DNA from: Heliocybe sulcata
Taxonomy: Eukaryota; Basidiomycota; Agaricomycetes; Gloeophyllales; Gloeophyllaceae
Direction: 5' to 3'
Length of the DNA stretch: 64,000 nucleotides
Assembly: GCA_004369045.1 (NCBI GenBank)
Contig: ML213504.1
Span: 467,508-531,507 of the forward strand
Shown here: positions 9,895 to 22,508 of the stretch, piece after piece
How positions within the stretch are numbered: position 1 is the first letter of the stretch
How the letters are laid out: each line of letters begins with the position of its first letter
Notes under the pieces: generated by a model
The model's database searches: none
What the model was told of the DNA's origin: nothing
What the model saw: only the letters and a program-made list of their open reading frames with translations
Position numbers and translations under genes: made by a program

Positions 9895-12179
9895 CCTCTA
9901 GTATGGGGAACGAATGGTCGAAGGGATATTTGGGTCTTTCTCTGGATAGCATCAAAGAAGAGTATGTCCTGCTCCCTTTCGTTGGCAATCATGTTTGACG
10001 CTATTCAAATATGCGCAGCTGACGGTATCCTATTCCCCGTGCAGTCTCCAGTTTCTGCCCCGCAACCGTCAAGGATCTCCATCATGGCCAGTGAGGTCAG
10101 CGTGATATGGCCCGACCATAGTGTTGCATCATCCGACAGTGAATTGAACGGGCACGGACGGCCTTCCTTCGTTCCCACTGCACAAGCACGTTCAGCGGCG
10201 GGTCCAGACTGCTGAGCAAGTCGACCTCATCGTTTGGGGCCTCGGGCGTTCACCTTCTCCCCCCCAAGCACGCGCCACGAAGTTGGCCATAACAGTAAAG
10301 ATGATGATCCGGGAATGAGCTAGATGCTGGTGGGATGGAGCCACAGCGTCGTATCTCCCTCGGCGGGGATGCCTTCTGGTCATTCTCCCTGCGTCTTCGG
10401 GGTCCCTGCACAGAGATCAAACCCTCCCATACCTTTGCAGGAACTCATTTCCTTTGTTAGACTCGTACTGGTATGTCCGCTCGATCATAGATCATGTTCC
10501 TCTCCTAGAACACTGACTGTAATGAGCCTCCGAAGATCACTATGTGCTCATGCAGGCCCACAATTGTCTTACAGTTTCCAGGATGACGGTGAATGACGCC
10601 TTGAGCGGGAGACGAGTTTTCTTCGAGACGGTGTCTTTCGGACATGACGCCAACGCGTTGGCGCCTTTCATCAGCGGAACGCGCTTCTTTCTTTCTGTCG
10701 TTGCTGACGAGTCGCCTTGCCGCCTGGCACATCCATCTGACCACCACAAACCCGCTAGCAGCCCAGAATGCCACTCGCATTCCACACTTCTCGGAAGCCC
10801 GCGGTATCTCAGCCGCGCGCTATCCAAATCTACTACCGGCTTAGAGCTGGTCTTGCTACCCACCTGCTGACACTGCCTAGTCGCTCCACTTCGCCCTATT
10901 CTTCATATCCATCACCTCAGACAGACTACCAGCCAGCGCCCACAGAAAGTGCATATGGAAGCTCCCAAGTACTGTTGTCGTCGTCCGGAAGGCGCGGACT
11001 CGGACTCGGAATGGTGGCCAACCTCGATGCGATCTGATCCTGCCTTTCCGAGCAACGTCACCGGAAGCATCTCCAAGATAGCCTGGACATCTCCTTGTCT
11101 ACGGGACGTGTTCTCCGGTTTCTGATAGCGCCATCGTTGCTGGTTAAACGCTATCGTCTGGCTTGGGCTCGATGAGGTGAGGTTAGTGCTTTCGTTAGGA
11201 ATGTAGATGTCAGCGGACAATGATAGGATGGCTGACTTCTGTCCGGAGGTACCGGTTCGTACAACGTATGCTCGCTCTCCCAGCAGTATCGCAACCTCAC
11301 AATTGCCATACCAGCCATGGGCTCCGTGCCTTGCTAGGTTCTGACTATCTCCCATACCTCCAATCTACTGCTCTCGCCTGGAGTCATCACCTGTCCTCTG
11401 GACTTCCTCATCACAGAAGATCCGCTCTCCCCAGTCCGCGCAGAAACGGAACTCGACTCGCTCGACTCCAACTCGCCGGGTCCCTGCCTTGCCGGGGCTA
11501 CTTGTCTGCCTCGGCGTCCTGTCTGACCATGTCGCACGTAATGAAGAAGGATCTACGCTCTGATTGCCTTGCCAGCCTCCTCCCCCTTGCAGTCCCTCGA
11601 TTCATTCCGGCAAATCGACCCCTGTCCTGGATGCTTGTCGAATATCCAGCGCCTTCGGTGATATCTAAGCATCACCCTACCCTCAGTAGCTGCCCAGGCG
11701 TACCACCTGGTATCCTCAGGCTTTCTGCGCTCTCGGCATAATCTCTGAATATGCCTTATACTCGACCGCCACGTCAGTGCATCTCCTGGCGCCCTTGCTT
11801 CGATTTCCGACCCGCCCTCTGTGTTTCTGCGGGAACTGGACGTTTCGGCACGTTCTTGCCTGTTGTTCAATCGAACCTGCAGAAAGGCTTCGGCGCGCGC
11901 GTAATGCCCAAGGCCCTGCGGCGGTGCCATAGAGCCACGCCCGTTTCGAATGTTGGGCTGTTATTGACGCATGAAACCATTACCGCGAGTTGCTCTTTCC
12001 TGTACGGGTTCTGATACATACGGCGCGCAGTGTATGGTGCGCACGCTTTGCCATCCATCTCTTATGAAGGCAGTCTTCCTTCGCTGCCAGCAGCGGATTA
12101 CCCTCCGAGTCAGCGTCAATTTTGGGGAGTCGACTCTAATGATCCTTCTGCGTCAAGCCGCACCAGGCTCGTCTCGTGA
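9895..12179 (+). CDS. Unresolved multi-exon gene, unknown product (approximate limits)
   Basis: I do not recognise the product and cannot fix the full exon chain. Several short + frames read like protein and meet at plausible splice sites. WGTNGRRDIWVFLWIASKK joins DGILFPVQSPVSAPQP across a GTATGT...GCAG intron at about 9961-10018. ELISFVRLVL joins AHNCLTVSRMTVNDALSG across about 85 nt near 10470-10555. MSADNDRMADFCPE (ATG near 11208) joins VLTISHTSNLLLSPGVITC across about 90 nt. SLDSFRQIDPCPGCLSNIQ lies between consensus sites near 11590-11655. The last stretch reads SISYEGSLPSLPAADYPPSQ and ends RTRLVS at 12179. The product would be Ser/Pro-rich and largely disordered. It might be two genes or a decaying one; the ends given are those of the supported segments. 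Confidence 0.3.
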
Positions 12180-12376
12180 CAATCAGGTTCAGATAGTAGA
12201 CTGTCCCAGGTGCGATATACACTGCGTAAGTTACGAGAGAAGGGGTCCAGTACTGACACAGATTACGACCTTGTAGGATGATAACGTGAATTAGTGACGA
12301 TACACTGCAATAGGGTCTACATCATGATAGAAGATAGAAGAGTGTCCTCGGATATCCCCGCTTTATCTCCCGGACT

Positions 12377-12967
12377 TCACGTATCGTCCTCCTCATCGTC
12401 CGAGTCTACCGGGACAACGCTCACTTGGACAGTGTAGCCCCGTGGCTGCCGGCATGGGCTGGAGATGCACAGCTTCCCCGCGGGGGCGGCTGCACCTGGC
12501 GATAGCAACTTCGGACTTGTCTTGCTTGTATCGGTACGCTTCTCGGTCTTTGACGAGCTGTATGACTCGGAGTCTCCGTAGAGCTCGGTCGACTTCCGCG
12601 GGGCGTTTGGTGTAGTCAAGAATGCGGGGTTTTGAGCTGGATAGGTACGTGATGCGCGCGGGTAGTGGTGGTGGTATAATGGTGGTTGCGCTTGTGCGCG
12701 GGTGATGACGATTTGGGGTACCCGCCTGGTGCGCGCATCGACTGTGGATATAGGAGGCGACGTGGATGGCCCGGCGTATGCGTGTTTGGGCCGGTGGTGC
12801 GACGTCTGAGTGTACGTCCACTGGTACTCTGCCCCGGGGCTCTCAGGGATGGGCTCGAGGCGGTGTCCGCTGCTGAAGGTGCGAGAAGCTGGCATGTTGG
12901 TAGGTCTGGGGAGAGGGCGCAGGTGAGCTCGCGGGCTGGTAATATATGCGGCGGCACGCTCGTACAT
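12377..12967 (-). CDS. Small Pro/Ser-rich unknown protein
   Basis: An open frame from ATG 12967 (or the internal ATG at 12895, MPASRTFSSGHRLEP) to a stop at 12377. The product is about 173-197 residues, rich in Pro, Ser, Arg and Tyr, with HHHYPRASRTYP in the middle. It ends in a strongly acidic tail (VPVDSDDEEDDT), typical of a genuine C-terminus. No domain is recognised. An upstream exon starting MASPPAIVFYSVATYW near 13028 is possible, so the start is uncertain. It lies convergent to the unresolved + gene, 200 bp away. Confidence 0.45.
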   Translation of the reverse strand: MYERAAAYITSPRAHLRPLPRPTNMPASRTFSSGHRLEPIPESPGAEYQWTYTQTSHHRPKHAYAGPSTSPPISTVDARTRRVPQIVITRAQAQPPLYHHHYPRASRTYPAQNPAFLTTPNAPRKSTELYGDSESYSSSKTEKRTDTSKTSPKLLSPGAAAPAGKLCISSPCRQPRGYTVQVSVVPVDSDDEEDDT

Positions 12968-13988
12968 GTACACGGTAGCGCCAATACGTTGCGACAGAGT
13001 AAAATACGATGGCGGGCGGTGACGCCATTACGCGTAGCAGGTGCCCTGTTATATAGACGGAGGGGCAGCGGAAGCGTCAGGAGGCCTGGCGTGATTGAAT
13101 GACTCGTCGGAAACGGCAGCACCGGCCTGGTCCTCTTCACGCAAGGGACAGATGTTGCTGATCGGCGTGCTGTGCTGTGTAAGATCTGGATCCCGAGGCC
13201 GTTGAGAATTCCGCTCTCGGATATGTGGCGGCAACAATGTATTGTGGCTGGACCTTCGCCAACGTTCCATCTTCATCCTCTCACCTGCAATGTATCACCC
13301 ATGACACCACAGCCGCTCTTCATCTGCGTCAGCCCCATCCAACAATCCGGGACGATGATCAACAAAGGCACAGCTAAGTCATCCAGCGGGATTGTTATAA
13401 CATACGAGGATCCGACAACTCAGGATGTCATCACTCCTCCGTCTGTCTAGTCAGCGCCTCGTTATACTTGGAACACGGCGATCATGTCTACAACGCTCGG
13501 TCCGGCGTCCCGTGCAATTGTGGCATGCAAGGTCTAGGTGGCTGATATATAATATCCAACGACCAGCGCAGTCTGGACTCTGAGCCAGCATATATATACA
13601 CTCCCGCCACTTGCAGGCTAATCCGTGTAAGCCGACACAGAATGTCAATTTACGTGTTTGCACCGTGACTAGAACTGGCCGTTTGGGCACCTCCCCAGGC
13701 GAAGCAGCACCAGTGCGTCTTCCCCAAGACAGCTGCACCGCGAAGTAAGAGTCCATGCATGATTTTACGTGAAACGGCCATGACTGCTATGGACTTGCAG
13801 GCTGGGCGTTGAAGCGAGCACCTCCGAGTAGAAAGTACAGTCTCCATGCCTTCGACCTTAAGCGAAGTACCACACCAGTCGTCGGCGGCGGCACTATTGA
13901 TCCTAAAGGCGACCCTCCGTGCAGCAGAGCCCTGAACCTGACGAACAAAGGCAACGAACGAATACATCCATCGACTGCACCAAGCACC
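12968..13988. other. Intergenic region
   Basis: About 1 kb between the small Pro-rich gene's 5' side and the 3' end of the short-chain dehydrogenase. It contains the promoter of the former. Short frames on both strands show no protein-like conservation or motif, and no repeat or RNA gene was seen. Confidence 0.4.
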
Positions 13989-15425
13989 TCACGCCTTCTT
14001 CTCACCGACCACACCCTCCTCCTCCCTCCTCCCACTAACCTTCACAAACCCCCTCATCGCCCAATCCGCGCCAGTCACCCACTTACACGCCGCCCACCCA
14101 AAACTCGGCAACACCTCCGCCGCCCCCCCCACAAAATGCACATAAAACGGCAACTTGACCACCATACTGTGCTGCTCGTCGAGCGTCCGGATCACCGCCT
14201 TCGCCACGTCCACCGGGTGCAGCGAGGGGAAGAGGAAGTGGTAGAGGAACGGGAGGCGCGCGAGGGGGGATTCGGGGGGCGGGAGGCGCGTGGTGGAGAA
14301 GAGCGGCGTGTGGATGTGGCCGAGCGTGAGGAGGGTGGTGCGGATTTGGGGGGTGGCGTAGTGTGTGTCGAGTTCAGACCGCAGGGAGGCGTGAAGGCTT
14401 TGCAGGGCGGCTTTGGAGGCGGAGTAGTCGGCTGGGATTGTCGTTAGTTACAGTAAGGTAGATATGTTGTAAGATACGTACACATCTGGGCGCAGCCGAC
14501 TTGAGCCATGACAGAGGAGACGGTCACGATGTGGCCCCTCTTCGCGGTGATCATGCCGGGGAGGAACGCCTTCAGCGTCCAGAAGTGCGCCAGGACATTC
14601 GTGTCGAAGGTCTGCTTGATGTCTTCGGGGCTGAGGTCGAGGATGAGTTTGCCCTGTACAACGCCTGCGTTGTTGATCAGGATTGTTGGATGGCCCAGCT
14701 AGCGAGCCGCTTCTCGTCAGCTATGCATCAATATAAGGGTTGTGTTATAGGGTATACTTGCCTCTTCAATGACCTTTTTCGACACTGCCTCCACTTCCTC
14801 CCACTTCGATACATCGCATTTGTAGTACGCGATGTTGTCTGCGACGTATTTGTAAGATCAAAACGGAATACTAAGAGCAGAGTGCTTACAATTGTCGGTG
14901 GCAATGGGCTTCATGTCAAGGACTACGACAGTCACGTTCTTGACGGCGAGCGTGTTGGCAATAAGCTCGCCAACGCCGGACGCGCCTATAAAGTCAATCA
15001 GACTCGGGCCTTGGAGGGGGCGGTGTGGTCACGTACCTCCCGTGATCACGACAAGCTCCTCGCTCCAGTCCATAGGGGGAGGTGCGAAGAACAGACTGGC
15101 CTGGTTGGCATACAGACGCGAATACCATTTTACGAACCCTGCATGCACTCAGCGTTCAAGCTTTCACGCGGTAGCTGTGCACTCACAGAAGAGGGCGACG
15201 ACGGCGCAGTAGGCTGTCGAGGAGACGATGATGGATCCGGTAGGGCTGTAGCCCAGCGACCAGTAGAAGATGGGGATGAAGGTGAGGAAGAAGGGACCTA
15301 GGCAGGGTGAGTGCGAGGTAGGGGCTGCGCAGAGGGAGCGTACCAAAGAGCGTGTGCGAGAGGATTTTGACGACCAGGTCGATGGTGAGCGTGTCCCAAA
15401 CGGGCGACGTCTCCGATGCTTCCAT
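13989..15425 (-). CDS. Short-chain dehydrogenase/reductase, membrane-anchored (retinol dehydrogenase/17-beta-HSD11-like)
   Basis: NAD(P)-dependent oxidoreductase of the classical SDR fold, probably acting on a lipid or ketone at the ER or lipid droplets. The ATG at 15425 gives MEASETSPVWDTLTIDLV. Hydrophobic segments (FFLTFIPIFYWSLGY and SIIVSSTAYCAVVALF) precede the domain. The cofactor loop ITGGASGVGELIA is rebuilt across an intron donor in the glycine motif; then VVLDMKP, CDVSKWEEVE, LINNAGVVQGK, the catalytic Ser in VTVSSVMAQVG and the active-site YSASKAAL across an intron. Thus the Asn-Ser-Tyr-Lys set is complete. The C-terminus has FLYHFLFPSLHPVDVAK and a hydrophobic FYVHFVGGAAEVL, then ends GEKKA at 13989. 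At least six short introns are present. Substrate is inferred only from architecture. Confidence 0.88.
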
Positions 15426-16045
15426 CTTGCAGTGGTTTCAGATCGATTGCCAGAGGATAGAGGGAATGAGAAGGAGGACCGGCCTCGACGTGTCAGTGTC
15501 AGAAGAAAGAGAGGATGGATCTAATCACCGCAGCCCCGCCAGCTCGGAGTCCCGCCGTATTCCTTATTGGGAAGGGCGTCCCGCACGATGCATCGCGATC
15601 GGACCCGGGCCTCGTTCCCGGCGGTATACTGTGGAGCGAGGGGTTCTTGTCAGCTCCACTGCGCCGACCGTTTAGGAAATCATATCTATCCGCTGTTTGT
15701 TCCCGCTCGATTCATTCAGAATCATGGCTGCTGTGATCAGAATGCTTTCCTGGGACCGGGTCCGTGCGAGGGGCGGCTCATTTCAGAGGTAACGTGCGAT
15801 TATTCCGTCCCGAATTGGTCGTGCAAGGGTTTTGCGCGGTCTCAGAAACGGCCGTTGGCATTACAGTAGAGACGGAAAGCCCAATGCAGATAGCCCATTA
15901 CCGAGCCTCGGTGTCGAAATGACTTCTCTCGCGGCGGATCTCGAATGTAAGCTAATAGTCTGCGTGAAGGAGCCTGTTCTGGCGGCATGCCTGTCCGGCT
16001 CGAGAAAGTTTGAGTCCGCCCGTTCTCTCTTTCGCTCTGTCCTCC
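15426..16045. other. Divergent promoter region
   Basis: About 620 bp between the start codons of the dehydrogenase (-) and the disordered-protein gene (+). No coding frame stands out; it presumably holds both promoters and 5' UTRs. Confidence 0.45.
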
Positions 16046-18522
16046 ATGTCGCTGCCCTCGTTGTCTGCACTGGGTCAGGTCGGTCAGGGTTGTATGCGCT
16101 CAGTCAGTCGGTGCGATAGCGCTGGCACGCTCGTGTCTGAGGAGCAGGGCGTCGACGAGTTTGGACGGGGTGACAAGTCGGTTTCCGTCAGTTCATTCCT
16201 GCCCTTTCTCCGCTCTCCTTCTGACCGAGTACTTACTCAGACAAGCTTGACCGGACCTACGCGAGGAGAGGGAGCATCAAGCAGTGAGGTCGGTACTTGT
16301 TTACAGCTAGCGAAGCGGGATTTGCTTATTTTGGAACACGTTCTCAGCCTCTGGACCGTGCAGCTGCGAGCCTCGTCGCAGTTGATTTCCTGAGATCAAT
16401 CAATACCCCCCTTCCGACGACGTACGCAGAGGCGACGAAGGTGCGTACGCTTTTCAGTGTGCGTTTCACCGGTGCTGACATGGGTACATGCGCCCATTAG
16501 TTAGCGGACCGGTTCCCCCAATTCAGACTAGCTATATTATCTCTTCCGATCCACGCTCGACAGTCGCACATCTGGGGCACTTCCGCAAGCGGCGTGAATA
16601 CAACAGGCTCCGGAGTCAAGGGCGACAGAGCTCGTCGTCGCCATGGCTCTCATAGCAGCCCCGACAGTCTGGATCGGGTTGTAGCGCCAGACGAGGCCGA
16701 GACGCGTGCTTCACGAAGCCACAGCCGCGGTCGTTGTCGACATCGCGAGCGCGAACGTGCCAGCCCCGCGAGAGCCAGGAATGGACGGCGTAGCAAGGAT
16801 ACGCGCCTTTCTGCCTCGCTCTCTCGCTCGCCGCGCCGTCTCCCCCACAGCGCGCCCATACTCCCTCTGCAAATCATCAAGTCTTTGCAGGAGCTGGCTG
16901 AACAACAGGAAAAGGACGCGCCGACCACGACTGTTGATCACCTGGAGTCTCCCGTGCAGGTCCGCGTTCGCGCTCCAACGGAAGAGCTAATCCTGTCTGC
17001 CCCTGCATTTACCAAGGTCTCTTCTCCTTCTACTTTTAGCACGGCTAACCCTCATGCGCCCCATGCCGAGGCAACAAGATCTCTGCCGCGGCGATTCCAG
17101 GGATCATTAATGCGCAGTCTGCACCCGTCCCCGGCTCATCTTGCTCTTTTGCCCCAAAGGCTGTGCAGCACGCCCCACCTGTTGCCTGCGGCGGCTTGTG
17201 CTCCGCGATGCAGTTACAGCCAATCAGGATTCATAGAACATACTCCGGTTCCAGCTCAGCATATGAGTTCCCCTTTGGGAGGCTTCCCGGCCGGGTCGCC
17301 GGCGGCAAGTGAAGAGCGTCGCTCCAGTCGCCCGGACCTCCTTACTCGTCGCCACCCCCCGCACGGTGGTTCACTCAGCATCTTTTCGGGACAAAAACCG
17401 GCCCCAGACAGATTTGTACTGCCTGCTACGTTGGCGCCTGCTACACACCCTGCTGGATCGCTGAGGCCGCTCACGATGACAGCGATGACTGAGGTCGACA
17501 TGGCTTGCGACTTGCCGGAATTAATGAGGAGGATGGTGTTGGACATGGACGCGGCGGGGGCGGTGCCGCTGCCGCGTGCGAGTCCGCCGATGAGGTCGCC
17601 TAAGGAGAGCTGTGGATGGCATAGTAGGGAGATTGTGTTTGGGGAGGGCAACGCGCCGCGGAGTCTGCGAGGGTCGCGCGCCGGGTCTGGAAATTATAGC
17701 CTTGGCCGGACAAGGTCGAGTTCACAAGGTCAGTATCCAGCGCAATCTCTGGTTGCGGGAGAAAGTCAGCCAGGGATTGCTAACGACTACTTTGGTCCTG
17801 CTGTTGTTCCACCACAGGCTGTTGAATCGGAGCATCTCGCGTCTGTTCAGAATGCGCTTCCTAGGCCGGAATCTACGGGATACCCGCCGCCGCGTGGTAC
17901 TTTGGACGTTGGAGGCCAGTCGCCTTCTCGGTCGGCTTCGCGCAAAGAGTCATCCCATTCTTCGCGCAACAGCCCGCGCGCGAAATCGTCGCCCTCTTCG
18001 GAGTCTACATTAGTCGATGCATCCGTTTCGCCGTCACTTCCCGCTACGAATCTATCCAGCACGAATTTCCATTCTTCAAAGGACGACAACAACAGACGTA
18101 TACCCAGCACAACCACTCCCGATACCCATCCCTTCCAGGGCGCCAGGACCTCGAAGGGCCTGCAGCGCGGGGAGAACAAGCAGCTCAGCCTCGACGAACT
18201 TATCACTTCAATGCCCCACGAGGGGTTAATGCATCCGGCGTTGTACGATTACGTCAAGGCGCAGACGGACGCTGGGCTTCCTTGCACTCTCGACCCTCAA
18301 ACGCTGTTGAAGCAGGATGCGATGAGCCCGTTGAGCAAGATGAAGCTCGGTGCGACGGCTGCCGAGGCGCAGGCGATTGAGAGGGCCAGAGGGAAGGGGA
18401 AGATTGACGGGGCTGGCGGCTATTTCCCCGAGCTGTCGCCGACTGGTGGCTGCGCCGAGGCCAAGAAGGAAGGCTGGAACTCGTTTGGCCACGGCCATGC
18501 ACGACCCGTGCCAGCCGTCTGA
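16046..18522 (+). CDS. Large disordered Ser/Arg-rich protein, unknown
   Basis: The long 3' exon has no ATG of its own, so I built the 5' end from splice sites. ATG 16046 (MSLPSLSALGQ) opens exon 1, ending at 16169. Exon 2 is 16241-16283 (RDKLDRTYARRGSIKQ), exon 3 is 16348-16440 (PLDRAAASLVAVDFLRSIN through TTYAEATK) and exon 4 starts at 16564. Introns are 71, 64 and 123 nt with GTGACA, GTGAGG and GTGCGT donors, and phases match at each join. RRGS is a PKA-type site by sequence. The long exon has an RS/RE-rich patch (SRGRCRHRERERASPARAR), Ser-rich linkers and a more ordered, conserved-looking C-terminus (LSLDELITSMPHEGLMHPAL, then LSKMKLGATAAEAQAIERAR). I recognise no family; a role in signalling or RNA/cell-polarity scaffolding would be a guess. 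Confidence 0.65.
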
Positions 18523-19488
18523 GATTCGCAAGTTGCCTCTTTTCACGATTATCATGTTATTATTATTATTCTTCTCTGCGCCAGGATGTGGTCCTCGTTT
18601 CTGCGTTTCTTTCTTGGTGGTCTCTCAGCATCGCATTATTCACGCTTTCGCAATCCGCACATGCATTCAGTCCCAGCATCATTCATCAAAGCATTAGTAC
18701 ACTATAGCACACGTTAGTATCTTGTAGCTCACTGTTGGTTGATGCCGCATCACCTGTACTATAATATCTCTCCGACGCACTTGTATTTCTGTTGCACATG
18801 ATCTGTCGGTAATAAAATGAACTTGAAGGTTCTCGTCGAGCGATGCCATTAATGTGCTTAGCGCGTGATTGATTGACAATGCGCGAACGCCGTCCCTCCG
18901 CCGCTCCGCCGCTTCTCGCAGTCGCAGTCCTCACATAGACAGCGTGCAAAGAGATGAATATATGCAGCCATGAAACAATAACAACGACTATGAAACGCGG
19001 GTAGCCTACTTATACATCGATATCATGATAAAGTCCAAACTCGATTATGGCGAGTATAATAATATTAAGTTAGGGCCTTGAATGTTCGTCAAGAAGGTGG
19101 CAGGTGTAGGGGTGCGAACAGAAATCAGATCCGCGGCAAACAGGGCCTGCTGCGGCGGGCTCTACTTGCGTATATGCACCCAGCGAAAGCAAGCCTATAT
19201 TTGAGACGGAGATAGATGACGAGGGTGGAGGATGGAACCTGCGGCCGCGCAGCATCCGGGGGTCGTAGACTCCAGGGTGTATACGCTGCAGTCTCGGTCG
19301 TATCCAAGTCGTGGATGACCACAGAGATAACGACAGGATTCCTAAACTGCAACCGAGCAGCCAAGTGCAAAAGAGAGGAGAAGACAGTGATGATGCCAAG
19401 AAATGCGAGTCTATGGGTTTATATGCAGAGCGTGTAACGTCAGTTTCGGTGACTAGTCTTGTGCAGATGCAGAGGGCCGGAGCGATGC
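18523..19488. other. Convergent intergenic region
   Basis: Nearly 1 kb between the stops of the disordered-protein gene and the Skn1/Kre6-like gene. It is AT-rich with several ATTATTATTATT-like runs near 18555. No gene, RNA or clear repeat is seen. Confidence 0.45.
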
Positions 19489-22400
19489 TCAACATTGGCC
19501 GAGGAACGAGTTTTTCGGGACAGGCTGGCCATAGTCGCCCGTCCACGTCGTCAGATTCGGGTTCGTGTACGCTTCGAGGTACCTGTCCAAACAACATCAG
19601 CATCCCACACACCAAAACTCCAGCACTGCCTCTCACTGATTGATATACGCCTGCGTCGGGAAATCCTTCGGGTCGCACCCAATATTGATCGAGTCCTTCC
19701 TCTGATACACCCGGACATAATCCACGCGCATATGCACCGGGAACGGCAGGTGCGCAATATCCACCTCCCCAAAGTTCGTCGACATGCCGAGGTTCATAAT
19801 GATATACTGTCATAAATCGAAGAGTCAGCGTTCTCTCGACAGGAATGCTCTTCGCTTACCATAGGCTCCTGAGGGACAGGCCGCGCCGAAATCTCGGTCG
19901 CCGTATCCGCGCCCATGCCCGCCGCATTCAGCGTCCACGCAACCTTGTTCTCCGAAATCCACGTAATATACGCATCGTCGAACCCAGGCTTATACTGCGC
20001 ACCAGCAATCCATCAGCATCCACCGTTCAACTCTCGGTCTGAACAGCCGACTCACCTCAAACCCATACACCGAATAACACCCCTGCTCATACTCATAACA
20101 CGCCCCCGTCGTATCCGTCACAACACTCGTCGCCTGCTGCGTCGCACTCCCAATAAAGCTATTCAGGATACTAATATTCGGGTCCGCAATAACCTCATTA
20201 TCCGTCGTATTATCCCAGAGATACCCCGCATTGAACGGCTAAATATCATCCCAAATCAGCACCCCGCCACTACGCGTCCACAAACAAAACACCACTCACC
20301 GCCCACTGCGCACTCTGCGAGACTTGCGAGCTCAGCGGCGTCCCCGTAATCTGCGCCTCAAAGATATCAATCTCCGGCGCCGCCCGTCCCACAAACGTTC
20401 CATCCGAGTGTTTCGGACCAGGATGGCTCTCCCCGGGACACGTACACCGCGACAGCCGCTGGCCGGGCAAATACGACAGAACGCCGCCCTTGCCCTGGTC
20501 GCCGTTGATCGTAGCCGCGACGGGCTGCCCATTGATAGACTGGTTCGCGACAGTCCCAACATCGCACGCGTCATATGTGTACGGCCACTGCAGAGTAAAA
20601 TATGAGTCTCAAAAGCTCGTGGAAATGAACAGTACATCGACGTACCATGCCCTCCAAACTCGCACCATACCCCGCCCGACCCAGGTTCCCCATCGTCCAC
20701 ACAGCAGGCCAAAGCCCCACCACATTATTCAAACCCGGCAGCTCCACACTCGTCTCAATATACCCACCCGTAAAACAAAACTTGTTCCACGACGACATCA
20801 ACCCTGCCCAAATCCCATCAGCCTCTTCCCTCCCTGCCCTAAATGACGAGACACTCACCTCCCTGATAATTCAAATCATGCGTCACCTTCTGCTCCAGCG
20901 TAATCACCAAGCTCCCATTGGCCGTCGTGATCGCGTCAGGACTATACCACTCCATATTATTCGTCTCCCAATAATGCAGGTCCACCGCCTCCCAATAGGG
21001 ATCGTCCCCAGGCCAGAAACTCCGCCCCTCGACATTGAACTCGTCCGAAAACACGAGCTGCAGCTCGCTCCCATCGTGCCAGGATGCCTTGGTATAGACA
21101 TCTGTCGGCGTTTCGGCGTCGATGATACCCCAGTCTCCTGGCATTTTCGCTATCTGATAGGGCATGAAGCGTAAGCCGAACCGGAGCACGTTCGACACTC
21201 GCTTGGCAGCTCACCTGGCCGCTGGCGTTTATCCCTCCGATATTGTACGCTCCGAACGTAGACAGCGACGTTCTCGTCACAAACATCGCAATCGGGAATC
21301 CCGCACTGCCCAAATGACATGAGTGATCAGCGCGCCACTTCCTCAACACGAGGAAAACACTCACAATAACCCCAAACAACATGCAATGAGCAGCAGAAGG
21401 CACCCCAAATTCGCCACACCCCGCGACGAGAAGAACTGTCTATCCCTCTCGATCATGCTCGCCTTCCACTTGCCAGGCTTGTCCTTGCCTTCCTTCCCCG
21501 CAGCGGCATTGGCATACGGTAATGTCGGCGAGTGCAGCTCGTCGTCCTCCTCCGCGAGATCGCCTAGAGCGCCCCATTCGCGCGGGTCCGGGGGGAGAGT
21601 GTACTGTGAAGGGAGACGATGGTAGGTTAGTGAGGTTGAAGACGGGTAGACGTCGTGGAAGGAACGGGAGGAGTAAGACGTGCGCGAGGATGCGGAGAGG
21701 AACATAGGAAAGCAGCGTGCCGAGGAACGAGCGCGAGACGACACAAAGAAAAAAAAAAAAAGCGGATGGTCCGTTGTCAAGGTACGTATGAATACGAAAA
21801 TGGATTGAATTAAGGCTTCTGGAATGGATCAGCACTCGGGCCAAATTCCATCCCCAATGGAGGCCGAGCCCTGTGGCCACATCAGACATCACTCCTGGAT
21901 GGCGCATCAACACACGATGCGCCCACGGCGTACCTGTTTCCTCTGAGATGACCTGTTATCCGCAGAAATGGGCATCCTATGCAGAGGAAAGAGGTACGCT
22001 CGAGTTGAGGAGGGTCTGTAGTTCTCGCAAAATCTCGAGACCGAGCGCTACTGCAATGATTGGATGCATATCATGATGCGCAGTTAACGTGTGAGGCTGT
22101 GTCGGACGTTCTCCGCCAAAACCGTCCCGCGAGGAATGTGGCGGGCCGGGCTGGGCGGGCGACAATGACGACTGCACCGTTCCACCCGAGACAGACGAGA
22201 GACGAGGAATGCCCACCTTCTCGGCGATCGACGTCACTCGCGACCCCGTGCTAGCAAAAGAGTACCGCGAGTCGGTCTGCAGCGATGCGTCGGGTGAGCC
22301 TGGGGCGACGAGCAATGCAAAGAACACATACATAAAAAGAGTTGGCGTTCCTCGCCATTGGTATCCTGGGGATGGGGAAGATCATGGGGGTGGTGCTTCC

Positions 22401-22508
22401 CGGCGTGGCTGCCTCGCTGCCAGTGCCGGACTGTTCGACGAGGTTCATGACGGAGGACTCTGACGAGGTGCCCTCGTTATTCGTGTGGTGGAGGGACGGG
22501 AGGGACAT
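19489..22508 (-). CDS. Skn1/Kre6-type GH16 beta-glucan synthesis protein
   Basis: Type II membrane protein of the secretory pathway needed for cell-wall beta-1,6-glucan. I start at ATG 22508 (MSLPSLHHTNNEGTSS). A 55-nt intron joins RNANSFY to TDSRYSFASTGSRVTSIAEK, which looks like the usual Ser-rich cytosolic tail. The next joined segment is SQYTLPPDPREWGALGD, then the signal anchor GVANLGCLLLLIACCLGLL. The lumenal GH16 domain contains GDWGIIDAETP, LVFSDEFNVEGR, WPGDDPYWEAVDLHYW and the catalytic ExDxxE motif in PEIDIFEA. The C-terminus YIIMNLGMSTNFG...VDYVRVYQ continues over a last intron to YLEAYTNPNLTTWTGDYGQP and NSFLGQC, stop at 19489. The N-terminal exon links between about 21,640 and 22,190 are not fully resolved; an alternative start is ATG 21705. 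Confidence 0.85.

Noticed and set aside
9501-9998. 165-codon + ORF starting MPITRVPPRCPIIEGIG
   Set aside because: All three frames are open in this pyrimidine-rich stretch, so length alone is not evidence of coding.
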